A stretch of DNA of 64,000 nt from Streptomyces antnestii (GCF_004005495.1 NZ_RZYA01000019.1:62001-126000); one strand, 5' to 3'. Positions 8,213-16,682 are shown, counted from the stretch's first letter. The notes: a model not told the origin generated them from the letters alone. Numbers and translations: made by a program.

Positions 8213-9501
8213 CAGGCACCGCCCTGGGGGGTGAGGTCGAGGATCGCCTCGACGCTCCAGCCTCCGCCGCCCGCCGGGCCGGCACTGACGCTGCCGCCGT
8301 AGAGGGCGGCTCGTTCCCGCATGCCCACCAGGCCGTGTCCTTCCGCGTGCGGTTTGTGCTGGGTGGTCGGGCCGGTGTCCCGGACCCGGATGGTCAGCCG
8401 GGTGTCCCCCTCGACGAGGAGCGCGAGGTGCACCCGGGTGCCGGTGTCGGCGTGCTTCAGGGTGTTGGTGAGGGCTTCCTGGACGATGCGGTACGCCGTC
8501 AACTGCACTCCGTTGTCGAGGGTGTCCACGTCGCCGGAGGTCCGGTAGACGACTTCGAGTCCGGCGGCGCGCACGTTGGCGCACAGTGCGCCGATGTCGG
8601 CGATGCCGGGCTGCGGGCTGAGTTCGGGCCCGCCCGGTGCGGGGCTCTCGGCCGTCTCGCGCAGGACACCCAGCACACGCCGGAGCTCGCCGAGGGCCTG
8701 GCGGCCGGTGTCGCCGATGAGCTGGAGCGCTTCCTTGCCGCGCTCGGGTGCGATGTCGGTGGCGTAGGCGCCCGCGTCGGCGAGCGTGATGATGACGGCG
8801 AGGTTGTGGCCGACGATGTCGTGCATCTCGCGGGCGACCCGGGTGCGTTCGGTGGCCGTGGCCAGCCTGCTGCGCTGGTCGCGTTCGACCTCCAGCCTGG
8901 CGGCCCGGTCCCGCAGTCCGGCGAGCTGGGCGCGGCGGATCCGTACCATCAGGCCGAGCGCGAGGGCCGCGGTCGTCGTGCTCAGGAGGAAGAACAGGGC
9001 GTCCCAGACGGACACGGCCGTGGACGCGCGTACGGCCACCAGAACCATGGCGCCCGCCGTGGCGGCGCAGGCCCACGGCAGTTGTCGTAGCCGCCCGTGC
9101 AGGGCCAGGCTGTACAGGGCGATGAAGAGGGCTATGTCCGCGCGCAGTGCCGCGCCCAGGACCCACTGGAGGACGAACACCGCGGCGACGGCGGCGAAGG
9201 CGGCCATGGGCCTGCGCCGCCGCCACAGCAGGGGAAGCACCAGGCCGGCCTGGAGTGCCAGCATGCCGCCGAACGGGAGACGGGTGAACGCCAGACGGAA
9301 ACGGCGCGGGCCGTCTGCGTCGCCGGCGCCGAAGTGGAGCAGGTCGGGCAGGCAGAACGTCAGGAAGACCAGGACCACGACCGTGGTGTCCAGCACCCAC
9401 GGATGTGTCCGGTCGGCCTGGCGCAGCCGCTGGCCGCCCCGGGACAGTCGGGCGACCAGCGGTCCCATCCCGCTGATGTCTTCGGTGGTCACGGACGTCA
9501 C
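8209..9501 (-). CDS. NarL-type sensor histidine kinase
   Basis: 430 aa. About six hydrophobic segments within residues 38-185 form a membrane sensor without a large extracellular loop. A HisKA_3 dimerization domain carries phosphoacceptor His227 (REMHDIVGHNLAVI), and an HATPase_c domain follows with YRIVQEALTNTLKHA and a glycine-rich lid (GHGLVGMRERAALYGG). GTG at 9501 is used; the gene starts 18 nt after the permease stop. It phosphorylates the downstream regulator. The signal is unknown; linkage to an exporter suggests antibiotic or envelope stress sensing. Confidence 0.93.
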   Translation of the reverse strand: MTSVTTEDISGMGPLVARLSRGGQRLRQADRTHPWVLDTTVVVLVFLTFCLPDLLHFGAGDADGPRRFRLAFTRLPFGGMLALQAGLVLPLLWRRRRPMAAFAAVAAVFVLQWVLGAALRADIALFIALYSLALHGRLRQLPWACAATAGAMVLVAVRASTAVSVWDALFFLLSTTTAALALGLMVRIRRAQLAGLRDRAARLEVERDQRSRLATATERTRVAREMHDIVGHNLAVIITLADAGAYATDIAPERGKEALQLIGDTGRQALGELRRVLGVLRETAESPAPGGPELSPQPGIADIGALCANVRAAGLEVVYRTSGDVDTLDNGVQLTAYRIVQEALTNTLKHADTGTRVHLALLVEGDTRLTIRVRDTGPTTQHKPHAEGHGLVGMRERAALYGGSVSAGPAGGGGWSVEAILDLTPQGGAW

Positions 9502-9519
9502 CCTGTCATGGTGCGGGTG

Positions 9520-10359
9520 TCAGGCGTCGGTGCGCGCGAGCCGGTACGCCGCGCCGCCGAGGGCCAGCGCCGTCCAGCCGAGGAAGACCAGCAGCCCTGC
9601 GCCCGGTGACAGCGCCGTGGCGTCGTGGGTCAGCGCGAACATCGACTCCCCCGCGTTGGACGGCAGGTAGGGGCTGATGTGGTCCTGCCAGGAACTGGGC
9701 AGCAGGGAGATCAGTCCCGGGATCAGCATCAGGACGGCGACAAGGACCGAGATCCCGCCGGCGACCGATCGCAGCAGCGCGCCGAGTGCGCAGCCGATCA
9801 CTCCGACCAGGCCGAGGTAGAGACCGGCGCCCAGCAGACTCCGTACGACTCCCGCGTGCGAGAGGCCCATGGCCGCGGGCGTGCCCGAGACGATGCCGCT
9901 CCCGAAGACGAAGGCGACGAACGCGCCCACCGTCCCCACCGCCAGCGCGACCAGGCCGAACACGGCCGCCTTGGACCACAGCACGGGCAGTCGCCGGGGC
10001 ACCGCGGCGAGCGTCGAGCGGATCATGCCGGTCGAGTACTCCCCCGCCGTGACCAGCACCCCAAGCACGCCGAGGGCCAGCTGGGCGAAGTTCGTGCCGA
10101 AGAGGGACAGGCTCACGGCGGTGGACGCGGCGAAGTCCCGGTCCATGCGGCCGGTGTGGATCCCCGACTTGTAGCGGCTCGCGGCGATCAGGCCGAACGC
10201 CACCAGGAACAGCAGGCCGAGGCCCAGGGTGATCCAGGTCGAGCGCAGGGACCACAGCTTGGCCCATTCGGAGGAGAGGACGCGTCGTCCGGTGACCCGG
10301 TAGGCGGGGCGGGCGGGGGTGGTCCGGGGTTCTTCGGCGGTTGCGGTGAGGGTGCTCAT
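9520..10359 (-). CDS. ABC transporter permease, ABC-2 type
   Basis: 279 aa with about six membrane helices, including a first one at about 40-60 (TWITLGLGLLFLVAFGLIA) and a final one near 250-270. The stretch TAGEYSTGMIRSTLAAVPRR matches the conserved cytoplasmic loop of ABC-2/NatB-like permeases. Its ATG overlaps the stop of the ATPase gene by 4 bp. Forms the exporter with the upstream ATPase; the substrate is not predictable. Confidence 0.92.
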   Translation of the reverse strand: MSTLTATAEEPRTTPARPAYRVTGRRVLSSEWAKLWSLRSTWITLGLGLLFLVAFGLIAASRYKSGIHTGRMDRDFAASTAVSLSLFGTNFAQLALGVLGVLVTAGEYSTGMIRSTLAAVPRRLPVLWSKAAVFGLVALAVGTVGAFVAFVFGSGIVSGTPAAMGLSHAGVVRSLLGAGLYLGLVGVIGCALGALLRSVAGGISVLVAVLMLIPGLISLLPSSWQDHISPYLPSNAGESMFALTHDATALSPGAGLLVFLGWTALALGGAAYRLARTDA

Positions 10360-11294
10360 GCGGGCCTCCCGAGGGTCTCGATCCCGGACGTGGTGCCGTG
10401 GTACTCCACGGCGTCCTTGGTCAGGTCCATGAACGCCTCCTCCAGGGAGACGGTCCTGGCGCTCAGCTCGAACAGCGCGATCCCGTGCTCGGCCGCCTTA
10501 AGGCCGATCTCGCGGGCGGTCAGTCCGGTCACCTGCAGCTCCTCGGAGCCGATCCGGCCGGTGACGTCGACGCCCGGCCCGGCCAGCACGTCCCGCAGCC
10601 GCGCCGGGTCCTGCGACGCGACCTTCACCATGTCGCCGCCCGCCTCGCGGATCAGGTCCGCCACGGTGGTGTCGGCCAGCAGCCGCCCGCGCCCCACGAT
10701 GATCAGGTGGTCCGCCACCAGTGCCATCTCGCTCATCAGGTGCGAGGACACGAACACCGTCCGGCCCTCGTCCGCGAGCGTCTTCAGCAGGTTGCGGATC
10801 CAGAGCACGCCCTCCGGGTCGAGGCCGTTGACGGGCTCGTCCAGCATCACCGTCTGCGGATCGCCCAACAGCGCCGCCGCGATGCCGAGGCGCTGCCCCA
10901 TCCCGAGGGAGAAGGCGCCGGCCCGCTGCTTCGCCACGCTCGCGAGCCCGGCGAGGTCGATGACCTCGTCCACGCGGCGGCGCGGAATGCCATGGGTCAG
11001 CGCGAGGGCCCTGAGGTGGTTGTACGCCGAGCGGCCCGGGTGGACCGACTTCGCCTCCAGCAGGGTGCCGACCTCCTGGAGCGGTGCCTGGTGGCGGGCG
11101 TAGTGGTGGCCGTTGACGGTGACGGAGCCGTCCGACGGGGCGTCGAGGCCGACGATCATGCGCATCGTCGTCGACTTGCCCGCGCCGTTCGGTCCCAGGA
11201 ATCCGGTCACCGTGCCCGGCCTGACGACGAAGTCGAGCCCGTCGACGGCCGTCTTCTCCCCGTACCTCTTGGTCAGCTTCCGTGCGTCGATCAT
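10356..11294 (-). CDS. ABC transporter ATP-binding protein (drug/lantibiotic-type exporter)
   Basis: 312 aa. Walker A GPNGAGKST (34-42), signature FSLGMGQR (128-135), Walker B VMLDEP (149-154), then a C-terminal extension of ~95 residues typical of CcmA/NatA-type exporters. First gene of a minus-strand operon: ATPase, permease (4-bp overlap), kinase (18-nt gap), response regulator (4-bp overlap). A dyad at 11408-11425 about 115 bp upstream is a candidate site for the response regulator, giving a self-contained sense-and-export module. Confidence 0.95.
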   Translation of the reverse strand: MIDARKLTKRYGEKTAVDGLDFVVRPGTVTGFLGPNGAGKSTTMRMIVGLDAPSDGSVTVNGHHYARHQAPLQEVGTLLEAKSVHPGRSAYNHLRALALTHGIPRRRVDEVIDLAGLASVAKQRAGAFSLGMGQRLGIAAALLGDPQTVMLDEPVNGLDPEGVLWIRNLLKTLADEGRTVFVSSHLMSEMALVADHLIIVGRGRLLADTTVADLIREAGGDMVKVASQDPARLRDVLAGPGVDVTGRIGSEELQVTGLTAREIGLKAAEHGIALFELSARTVSLEEAFMDLTKDAVEYHGTTSGIETLGRPA

Positions 11295-11407
11295 GCGCGT
11301 ACTTTCTGTCGGCCTCCGGCGCCCGTCACCTGCGACGCCGCACCCACAACGCTAGGGGCCGACTCCCCGGATCCCGTGGTACCGAGGGGCTGAAGCGCAT
11401 GCCGCGC

Positions 11408-11425
11408 GTAGTACCGGGGTACTAC
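11408..11425. promoter_or_regulatory. Inverted repeat GTAGTACC-GG-GGTACTAC upstream of ABC/two-component operon
   Basis: Perfect 8-bp arms separated by 2 bp, about 115 bp upstream of the ATPase ATG. A partial copy of the core (GGTACC, about 11375) lies closer to the gene. NarL-family regulators commonly bind such short dyads, so autoregulation by the operon's own response regulator is inferred. Confidence 0.45.
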
Positions 11426-11472
11426 GGGGCTCGCAGTTTTCGGGGAGGGTCGGGGAGGTTCGGGGAGGTGGC

Positions 11473-12342
11473 TCAGGACTGGGGAGCGAGGCCCGTCTGG
11501 ACCCGGAGTACCTGTTCCAGTGAGGTGGCGGGGTGGCCGGTCAGGTCCTGGACGGCGGTGGACACGGCGGCGAGCGAGCCGTCGGCGATCGCGGTGTACG
11601 TGGAGACCCACGCGTCGAGCTCCCAGTCCGGAGCGCCGTAGCCCGAACGGGAGGCGTACGCCTCCTCGACCGTCTCCGGCACGTACGTCACCGGGCGCCC
11701 GGTGACGGAGGTGATCGTGGCCGCCACCTCGGTGAGGGTGAGCGCTTCAGGGCCGGTCAGCTCGTAGGCCGTGCCGGTGTGCGGACCCGGATCACGGAGC
11801 ACCGCGACCGCGGCGTCGGCGATGTCGTCCTGGGCGACGACGGCGGCCCGTCCGTCACCGGCCGGACCGCGGATGACGCCGTCCTCGCCGACGAGTCCGG
11901 GCATGAAGTCGGCATAGAGGTTGTCCCGCAGGAACGTGAACGGCAGGCCGCTGGCGCGGATGTGCTCCTCCGTGTGCCAGTGGTCGCGGGCGAGCGTGAA
12001 GGTGGCGTCGGGCGCGGCACCGTAGAAGGAGATGTACACCAGGTGTGCCACGCCCACCTGTGCCGCGGCGTCGATGAAGGTGCGGTGCTGGTGGACGCGG
12101 TCGAGGGACTCCGAGGCCGAGACCATCAGGACACGGTCGGTACCGCGCAGCGCCCGCACGAGGGCGTCGTGGTCCCCGAAGGCGCCCTGTGCCGCGGTGG
12201 CTCCGGGCAGCTCCGGTGCGCGGGCCGGGGTGCGTACCAGCAGGGTCTGCGGGATGCCGGCGGCGGCCAGGCGGCGGGCGACGCGCCCGCCCAGGCGACC
12301 GGTGGCACCGGTGACGGCATAGGTGACATCGGCGGGAGCGAT
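11473..12342 (-). CDS. NmrA-like NAD(P)-binding oxidoreductase (SDR atypical), uncertain start
   Basis: About 289 aa. Rossmann motif VTGATGRLGGRVARRL near the N-terminus, then an NmrA/SDR5-like body (LVRTPARAPELPGATAAQGAFGD, LVYISFYGAAP, PFTFLRDNLYADFMP, VAQDDIADAAVAVLRD). This family binds NAD(P) and acts as a reductase or redox sensor. The start is odd. A strong AAGGAG lies 7 nt before an in-frame ATC codon (complement 12340-12342), where homologues of normal length would begin. No ATG, GTG or TTG occurs nearby. The only standard in-frame start is TTG at 12483, without a ribosome-binding site, which would add a repetitive RNRET tail. I give the ATC position. Co-directional with GntR upstream. 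Confidence 0.7.
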   Translation of the reverse strand: MAPADVTYAVTGATGRLGGRVARRLAAAGIPQTLLVRTPARAPELPGATAAQGAFGDHDALVRALRGTDRVLMVSASESLDRVHQHRTFIDAAAQVGVAHLVYISFYGAAPDATFTLARDHWHTEEHIRASGLPFTFLRDNLYADFMPGLVGEDGVIRGPAGDGRAAVVAQDDIADAAVAVLRDPGPHTGTAYELTGPEALTLTEVAATITSVTGRPVTYVPETVEEAYASRSGYGAPDWELDAWVSTYTAIADGSLAAVSTAVQDLTGHPATSLEQVLRVQTGLAPQS

Positions 12343-12367
12343 CGCGGTTCTCCTTGTTCGGGGCCCG

Positions 12368-12457
12368 GTTTCCCGGTTCCGGGTTTCCCGGTTCCGGGTT
12401 TCCCGGTTCCGGGTTTCCCGGTTACGGGTTTCCCGGTTACGGGTTTCCCGATTTCGG
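12368..12457. repeat. Six tandem copies of a 15-bp unit in the leader of the NmrA-like gene
   Basis: Unit GTTTCCCGGTTCCGG: three identical copies, two with a T-to-A... C change (GTTACGG ending) and one diverged copy. It fills most of the 148 bp between the GntR stop and the NmrA-like coding start. Read through in frame it would encode RNRET repeats. Each unit contains the short dyad CCCGG-TT-CCGGG. Confidence 0.9.
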
Positions 12458-12489
12458 CTGTCCGGTTCGGTGGCCGTCGTCAATCCGTA

Positions 12490-13308
12490 TCAGGCGGGTG
12501 AGGGACCCGCCACAGGGGCGGCACCCGGGCCACTCTCGTCGGACACCTCCCCCTCGCCGGACACCTCGCCGAAGAGATGCCGCAGCGTCGACGCGCGGTT
12601 CGTGCGCACGTGCGCGAGCGCGCTCGCGCGGGCCTTCTCCGGGTCGCGGGACGCGATCGCCTCGTACAACTCGCGGTGTTCGGTGAGCAGTTGGGGCCAT
12701 TCCTCGTTGCGCCGGGTCAGCCAGCGCAGCCGGCCGTCCACCGGTTCCATCACGGAGATCAGCAGGCCGTTGCCGGCCGTGGCCAGGATCCGGTCGTGGA
12801 TGCGGGTGTTCGCCTCGGTGATCGCCGCCGCGTCCCCGGCACGGGTCGCGACGGCCGCCCGGTCCAGGAGCTCTTCGAGCCCGTCGAGGTCGGCCCGCGT
12901 GGCGCGCTGGGCGGCGAGCCCGGTGGCGTAGACCTCCAACGCCTCGCGCAGCTCGAAGAGTTCGGTCACGTCGGTGCGGGTGAGCGTGCGGACGACCGCT
13001 CTGCGCGGGGTCTCGAAGGTGACGAAGCCGTCGGTGAGCAGCGCTCGGATCGCCTCGCGGACCGGGACCCTGGACACGCCGAGCCTGTCAGCGAGTTCAC
13101 GTTCGACGAGCCGGTCGCCGGGCCGAAGCCGGCCGTCGATGATCTCCTGCCGGAGCTCGGCGAGCACGCGCTCGCGCACAGCGCCGAGTGACGACGGAGG
13201 CAGAGGTGACGAGGGCGAGGGGGCCGACAGGGGTGACGAGAGGGTCGACGGGGGTAACGAGGGGGCCGCCGGGGGCAGCGGAGGGGGCGACGGCTCAGCG
13301 CGGGTCAT
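12490..13308 (-). CDS. GntR-family regulator, FadR/FCD type
   Basis: 272 aa. An unusual Pro/Ser-rich N-terminal tail of ~40 residues precedes the winged HTH (about 43-108; ELRQEIIDGRLRPGDRLVERELADRLGVSRVPVREAIRAL), then an FCD ligand-binding domain (about 115-240) with the metal-binding style NTRIHDRI and HRELYEAI segments. The ATG at 13308 follows GGATGGGGGC. Divergent from the NCS1 permease across 190 bp that contain the palindrome at 13400-13415, its probable operator. Likely represses the permease and racemase-like genes until substrate binds. Confidence 0.92.
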   Translation of the reverse strand: MTRAEPSPPPLPPAAPSLPPSTLSSPLSAPSPSSPLPPSSLGAVRERVLAELRQEIIDGRLRPGDRLVERELADRLGVSRVPVREAIRALLTDGFVTFETPRRAVVRTLTRTDVTELFELREALEVYATGLAAQRATRADLDGLEELLDRAAVATRAGDAAAITEANTRIHDRILATAGNGLLISVMEPVDGRLRWLTRRNEEWPQLLTEHRELYEAIASRDPEKARASALAHVRTNRASTLRHLFGEVSGEGEVSDESGPGAAPVAGPSPA

Positions 13309-13399
13309 GCCCCCATCCTCACCGACTCCCGTGCCGTTTTACCGAGTTGTAACCGCACGGACATTGGCGATTGCCGTCGGGAGCGGGACGATGACGCCA

Positions 13400-13415
13400 C
13401 TTTGGTATACCAAAG
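13400..13415. promoter_or_regulatory. Perfect 16-bp palindrome CTTTGGTATACCAAAG, GntR operator
   Basis: Lies between divergent GntR (start 13308) and NCS1 permease (start 13498), about 85-90 bp from each. The TGGTATACCA core is typical of FCD-type GntR sites. A near copy occurs at 24832-24845 upstream of another NCS1 permease. Confidence 0.75.
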
Positions 13416-13497
13416 AAACCTTTCGCTCCTGGTTGCCCCGATTTGACCGTCGGTCGGGGCTCGCTCCACCACTTCCCCCTCGCTCACGGAGGTCCCC

Positions 13498-14991
13498 GTG
13501 TCCGTCACCGACCCCGCGCAAAGCCTCGCTCCCGGCTTCGTCCCCGATCCACGTCTGGTCAACGACGACCTCGCCCCCGCCGACAAGCGCAACTGGAAGG
13601 TCTTCGACCTCTTCGCGATGTGGATGTCGGACGTCCACAACCTCGGCAACTACACCTTCGCGGCGGGCCTGCTCGTCCTCGGCCTCAACGCCTGGCAGAT
13701 CTTCACGTCACTGCTGGCCGGCTTCGTGATCATCTACATCGGCATGAACCGGATGGGCCGCATAGGCCAGCGCCACGGCGTCCCGTTCCCCGTCGTCAGC
13801 CGGATCAGCTTCGGCGTCTGGGGCGCCAACATCCCCGCCCTCATCAGGGCCGTCATCGCCATCATGTGGTACGGGATCCAGACCTACCTGGCATCCGTCG
13901 CCGTCAACGTGATGCTGCTCGCGGCCATACCCGGCCTCAAGTCCTGGACGGAACACAGATTCCTGGGGCTCGACGCGCTGGGCTGGGTCTCCTTCCTCAC
14001 CCTGTGGGTGCTCCAGGCGCTGATCATCAACCAGGGCATGGAGTCGGTCCGCAAGTTCCAGGACTTCTGCGGCCCGGCGATCTGGCTCGTGATGATCGCG
14101 CTCGCGATCTGGGTCCTCGCCAAGGCCCACTGGTCCATCTCGCTCACCTCCACCCCGCACCCGGTCTCCACCGGTGAACAGGTGCGACAGTGGTTCGGCG
14201 CGATCGGCCTGATCCTGGCGACGTACGGCACGCTGATGCTCAACTTCTGCGACTTCTCGCGCTTCGCGCCCAGCTACCGCACCGTGCGGCGCGGCAACTT
14301 CTGGGGTCTGCCGATCAACTCGACGGCCTTCGTCATCGTCTCGGTGATCGTCACGGCCGGGTCGATCCAGGTCTTCGGCAAGGCCATCACCGACCCGGCC
14401 CTCCTCGTCGCCGAGGTCGGGAACACCTGGGTCCTCGTCCTGGGCGCCCTCACCTTCGCCATCGCCACGATGGGCGTCAACATCGTCGCCAACTTCGTCT
14501 CCCCCGCCTACGACCTGGCGAACGTCTGGCCGCAGAAGATCAGCTTCCGGGTCGGCGGCCTGATCAGCACGGTGGCCGCCCTGCTGGTCACGCCGTGGAA
14601 TCTCTACTCGAACCCGACCGTCGTCAACTACTTCCTCGGCGGCCTCGGCGCCTTCCTCGGCCCGCTGTTCGGCGTGATCATGGTCGACTACTACTGGGTC
14701 AAGCGAGGCCGCGTCGACGTCTCGCAGCTGTTCACCGCGGACGCCGACTCGCCGTACTACTACCGGAAGGGTGTCAACCCCAAGGCGCTGGGGGCGTTCC
14801 TGCCGACGGCGGCCTTCGCGGCGGTGCTCGCGCTCGTGCCGTTCTTCAGCAATGTGGCCCCGTACTCGTGGTTCGTCGGCACCGCCACGGCGGCCGTCCT
14901 CTACGCCGTACTGTGCCGGGCGGAGCGGACCGGTTCCGAAGCCGCCGAGGAGACGGGTCCGGCGGCTGATCCCGTGGCCCTGGAGGACTGA
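13498..14991 (+). CDS. NCS1-family permease (hydantoin/allantoin/nucleobase transporter)
   Basis: 497 aa, 12 membrane helices. NCS1 hallmarks are YNxDLAPxxxRNW-like entry (NDDLAPADKRNWKVFDLFAMWMSDVHN), SFGVWGANIPALIRAVIAIMWYGIQTYLAS (the Mhp1-like substrate-site helices) and NFVSPAYDLANVWPQKISFRVGG. It imports a cyclic amide or nucleobase with Na+ or H+. The GTG start follows GGAGG. The racemase-like gene starts 4 bp after its stop with the ribosome-binding site inside the permease end, a hydantoin-permease/racemase arrangement. Probably controlled by the divergent GntR. Confidence 0.9.
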   Translation: MSVTDPAQSLAPGFVPDPRLVNDDLAPADKRNWKVFDLFAMWMSDVHNLGNYTFAAGLLVLGLNAWQIFTSLLAGFVIIYIGMNRMGRIGQRHGVPFPVVSRISFGVWGANIPALIRAVIAIMWYGIQTYLASVAVNVMLLAAIPGLKSWTEHRFLGLDALGWVSFLTLWVLQALIINQGMESVRKFQDFCGPAIWLVMIALAIWVLAKAHWSISLTSTPHPVSTGEQVRQWFGAIGLILATYGTLMLNFCDFSRFAPSYRTVRRGNFWGLPINSTAFVIVSVIVTAGSIQVFGKAITDPALLVAEVGNTWVLVLGALTFAIATMGVNIVANFVSPAYDLANVWPQKISFRVGGLISTVAALLVTPWNLYSNPTVVNYFLGGLGAFLGPLFGVIMVDYYWVKRGRVDVSQLFTADADSPYYYRKGVNPKALGAFLPTAAFAAVLALVPFFSNVAPYSWFVGTATAAVLYAVLCRAERTGSEAAEETGPAADPVALED

Positions 14992-14995
14992 GCAG

Positions 14996-15709
14996 GTGCG
15001 CATTCTCGTCACCAACTGCAATACGACACAGTCGATGACGGACGAGATCGTGCGGGGCGCGCGGGACGCCGCGAGCCCCGGCACGACCGTCGAAGGACTC
15101 ACCCCCTCATGGGGCCCCGACTCGGTGGAGGGCTGGCTCGACTCGTACCTCTCGGCCGCCGCCGTCCTCGACGCCCTGCGCACCTACGAGGGACCCGCTT
15201 ACGACGCCGTCGTCATGGCCGGGTTCGGGGAGCACGGGCGGGAAGGCGCACGGGAGTTGGTCGACGTCCCCGTCGTCGACATCACCGAGGCCGCCGCGCA
15301 TCTCGCGTGTCTGCTCGGAAGGCGGTACGCGGTGGTGACCACCCTCGACCGGTCCCGCGGCCAGATCGAGGACAGCCTGCACACGGCCGGGGTGGGCGCG
15401 CACTGTGTCGCCGTGGTCGGTACGGGGCTCGGCGTCCTCGAACTCGGCGACGCGGCCCGCACGACGGACGCGTTCCTGACCGCGGCCCGTACGGCACGGG
15501 ACGCCGGCGCGGAGGTCCTGGTGCTCGGCTGCGCCGGGATGACCGGACTCGAGCGCGCGGTCCGTGACGCGGTGGGGGTGCCGGTGGTCGACGGAGTGGG
15601 TGCGGGGGTCCGTCTCGCGGAGTCGCTGGTGGCGCTCGGGCTCGGCACGAGTCGCGTCGGCGGGTACGCACGACCGCGGGACAAGAGGCGGTCATGGGGG
15701 CGGCGTTGA
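14996..15709 (+). CDS. Asp/Glu/hydantoin racemase-like protein with one catalytic Cys retained
   Basis: 237 aa. N-terminal VRILVTNCNTTQSM is the usual N-P-N-T-T-like motif with Cys in place of Pro. The first catalytic motif reads VVMAGFGEHG, with Gly76 where racemases have Cys; the second, VLVLGCAGM, retains Cys179. A one-cysteine variant may do a different reaction (isomerase or lyase) or racemize by another route. GTG start with GGAGG 8 nt upstream, 4 bp after the NCS1 permease, so co-translated. The pairing suggests metabolism of hydantoin or allantoin enantiomers; true substrate unknown. Confidence 0.82.
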   Translation: MRILVTNCNTTQSMTDEIVRGARDAASPGTTVEGLTPSWGPDSVEGWLDSYLSAAAVLDALRTYEGPAYDAVVMAGFGEHGREGARELVDVPVVDITEAAAHLACLLGRRYAVVTTLDRSRGQIEDSLHTAGVGAHCVAVVGTGLGVLELGDAARTTDAFLTAARTARDAGAEVLVLGCAGMTGLERAVRDAVGVPVVDGVGAGVRLAESLVALGLGTSRVGGYARPRDKRRSWGRR

Positions 15710-15729
15710 CCACGTTCAGCGGTTCGCCG

Positions 15730-16533
15730 TCACGGGGTGGTCCATGAAGTCACGGTGTGGGCCATGAAATCGTCCTCGTCGTGGTCGGAGCCGTGGTCGA
15801 CGCTGGCGTTGACGACGTGGCCGGCCAGACCGAGCACCAGGAACAGCACGACGAGAACCTTGGCCGTGGTGTCGAGCAGCAGCGGCCGGGTGCCGGACCG
15901 GACCTCGTCCGCGGGGACCGGCTCGTCGCCGAACACGCGCTTGGGGTAGGCGGGCGTGAGCATGTAGGTGTACGCGCGCAGGCGCATCGAGAACCGGGCG
16001 ACGGCGGCCGTCGCGGCGTACAGCGGAGCGGGCAGGCGTCCCAGGACGAGGGTGATCAGCCAGAACACCCAGCTGATCGCGTACCAGCCGCTCTCCAGCA
16101 GGCCGGCGACGATCGCCGCGGGGATCAGCAGGATCAGCCGGAAGAACACGGCAAGACGGTTGAGCGGGGTGGGGCGGACCTCGATCTGCACGGGGTACTG
16201 CGGTGCGGAGAAGGAGAAGGGTGGATAGCGGTCGACGAGAAGTGCCGCGCTCGCGTTGACCCGGGTCCCGTACGCGAGGACGGAGCTGAGGAACCCGAAG
16301 ATCCCGTCGGGCAGACGGCCGGTGAACAGGGCGGCGAACCAGCCCACGATCATGACGAAGAACGCCGCGATGTTCAGCAGCCACCACACCACGAACTGGG
16401 GAATCAGCAACAACCAGCGCAGCAGCACGGTCCAGCGTCTCTGCCGTGCGGGCGGGGGGATGTCCAGGACCGGCAGCCATTCGGCGCCGTCACCGGGGCT
16501 GGTCATGGGGCGGGGGTCCCAGCCTGTCGCCAT
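15730..16533 (-). CDS. DUF4389 membrane protein
   Basis: 267 aa. Two repeated halves each contain a pair of membrane helices: RWLLLIPQFVVWWLLNIAAFFVMIVGWFAALFTGRLPDGIF (about 38-78) and RLILLIPAAIVAGLLESGWYAISWVFWLITLVLGRLPAPLY. A final helix near 225-245 precedes an acidic tail (DHGSDHDEDD). The repeated (F/G)xGRLPxxxY/F pattern is typical of DUF4389. Function unknown. Three 10-bp tandem repeats lie just upstream of its ribosome-binding site. It converges with the racemase-like gene. Confidence 0.85.
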   Translation of the reverse strand: MATGWDPRPMTSPGDGAEWLPVLDIPPPARQRRWTVLLRWLLLIPQFVVWWLLNIAAFFVMIVGWFAALFTGRLPDGIFGFLSSVLAYGTRVNASAALLVDRYPPFSFSAPQYPVQIEVRPTPLNRLAVFFRLILLIPAAIVAGLLESGWYAISWVFWLITLVLGRLPAPLYAATAAVARFSMRLRAYTYMLTPAYPKRVFGDEPVPADEVRSGTRPLLLDTTAKVLVVLFLVLGLAGHVVNASVDHGSDHDEDDFMAHTVTSWTTP

Positions 16534-16544
16534 AGAAAGAACTC

Positions 16545-16574
16545 CTGACCGTTCCTGACCGTTCCTGACCGTTC
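16545..16574. repeat. Three tandem copies of CTGACCGTTC
   Basis: Exact 10-bp tandem repeat immediately upstream of the DUF4389 ribosome-binding site, in what should be its 5' untranslated region. Confidence 0.9.
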
Positions 16575-16625
16575 TGGTTCGGCTGACACCGCCATGCTCA
16601 GCGCTCCCGGCCTCGCCCGCACGGC

Positions 16626-16682
16626 CGGATAGTCCAGTGGAGGTCGGATAGCCCGGTGGAGGCCGGATAGCCCGGTGGAGGA
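16626..16682. repeat. Three tandem copies of a 19-bp unit (CGGATAGCCCGGTGGAGGC)
   Basis: Two nearly identical copies and one with T/A substitutions, in the 193-bp gap between the TetR 3' end and the DUF4389 promoter. Start of unit 1 at 16626, unit 2 at 16645, unit 3 at 16664. Confidence 0.85.

Noticed and set aside
12368..12457. CRISPR-like repeat array
   Set aside because: Units are head-to-tail 15-mers with no spacers and no cas genes nearby; it is a minisatellite.
13195..13285. G-rich run as a regulatory G-quadruplex
   Set aside because: It lies inside the GntR coding frame and encodes its Pro/Ser-rich tail. The pattern follows codon use of a low-complexity stretch; no evidence for a regulatory role.
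11473..15709. Secondary-metabolite gene cluster around NmrA-like, GntR, NCS1 and racemase-like genes
   Set aside because: No synthase, synthetase, cyclase or other core biosynthetic gene in the window; the genes fit nitrogen-compound uptake and use better.
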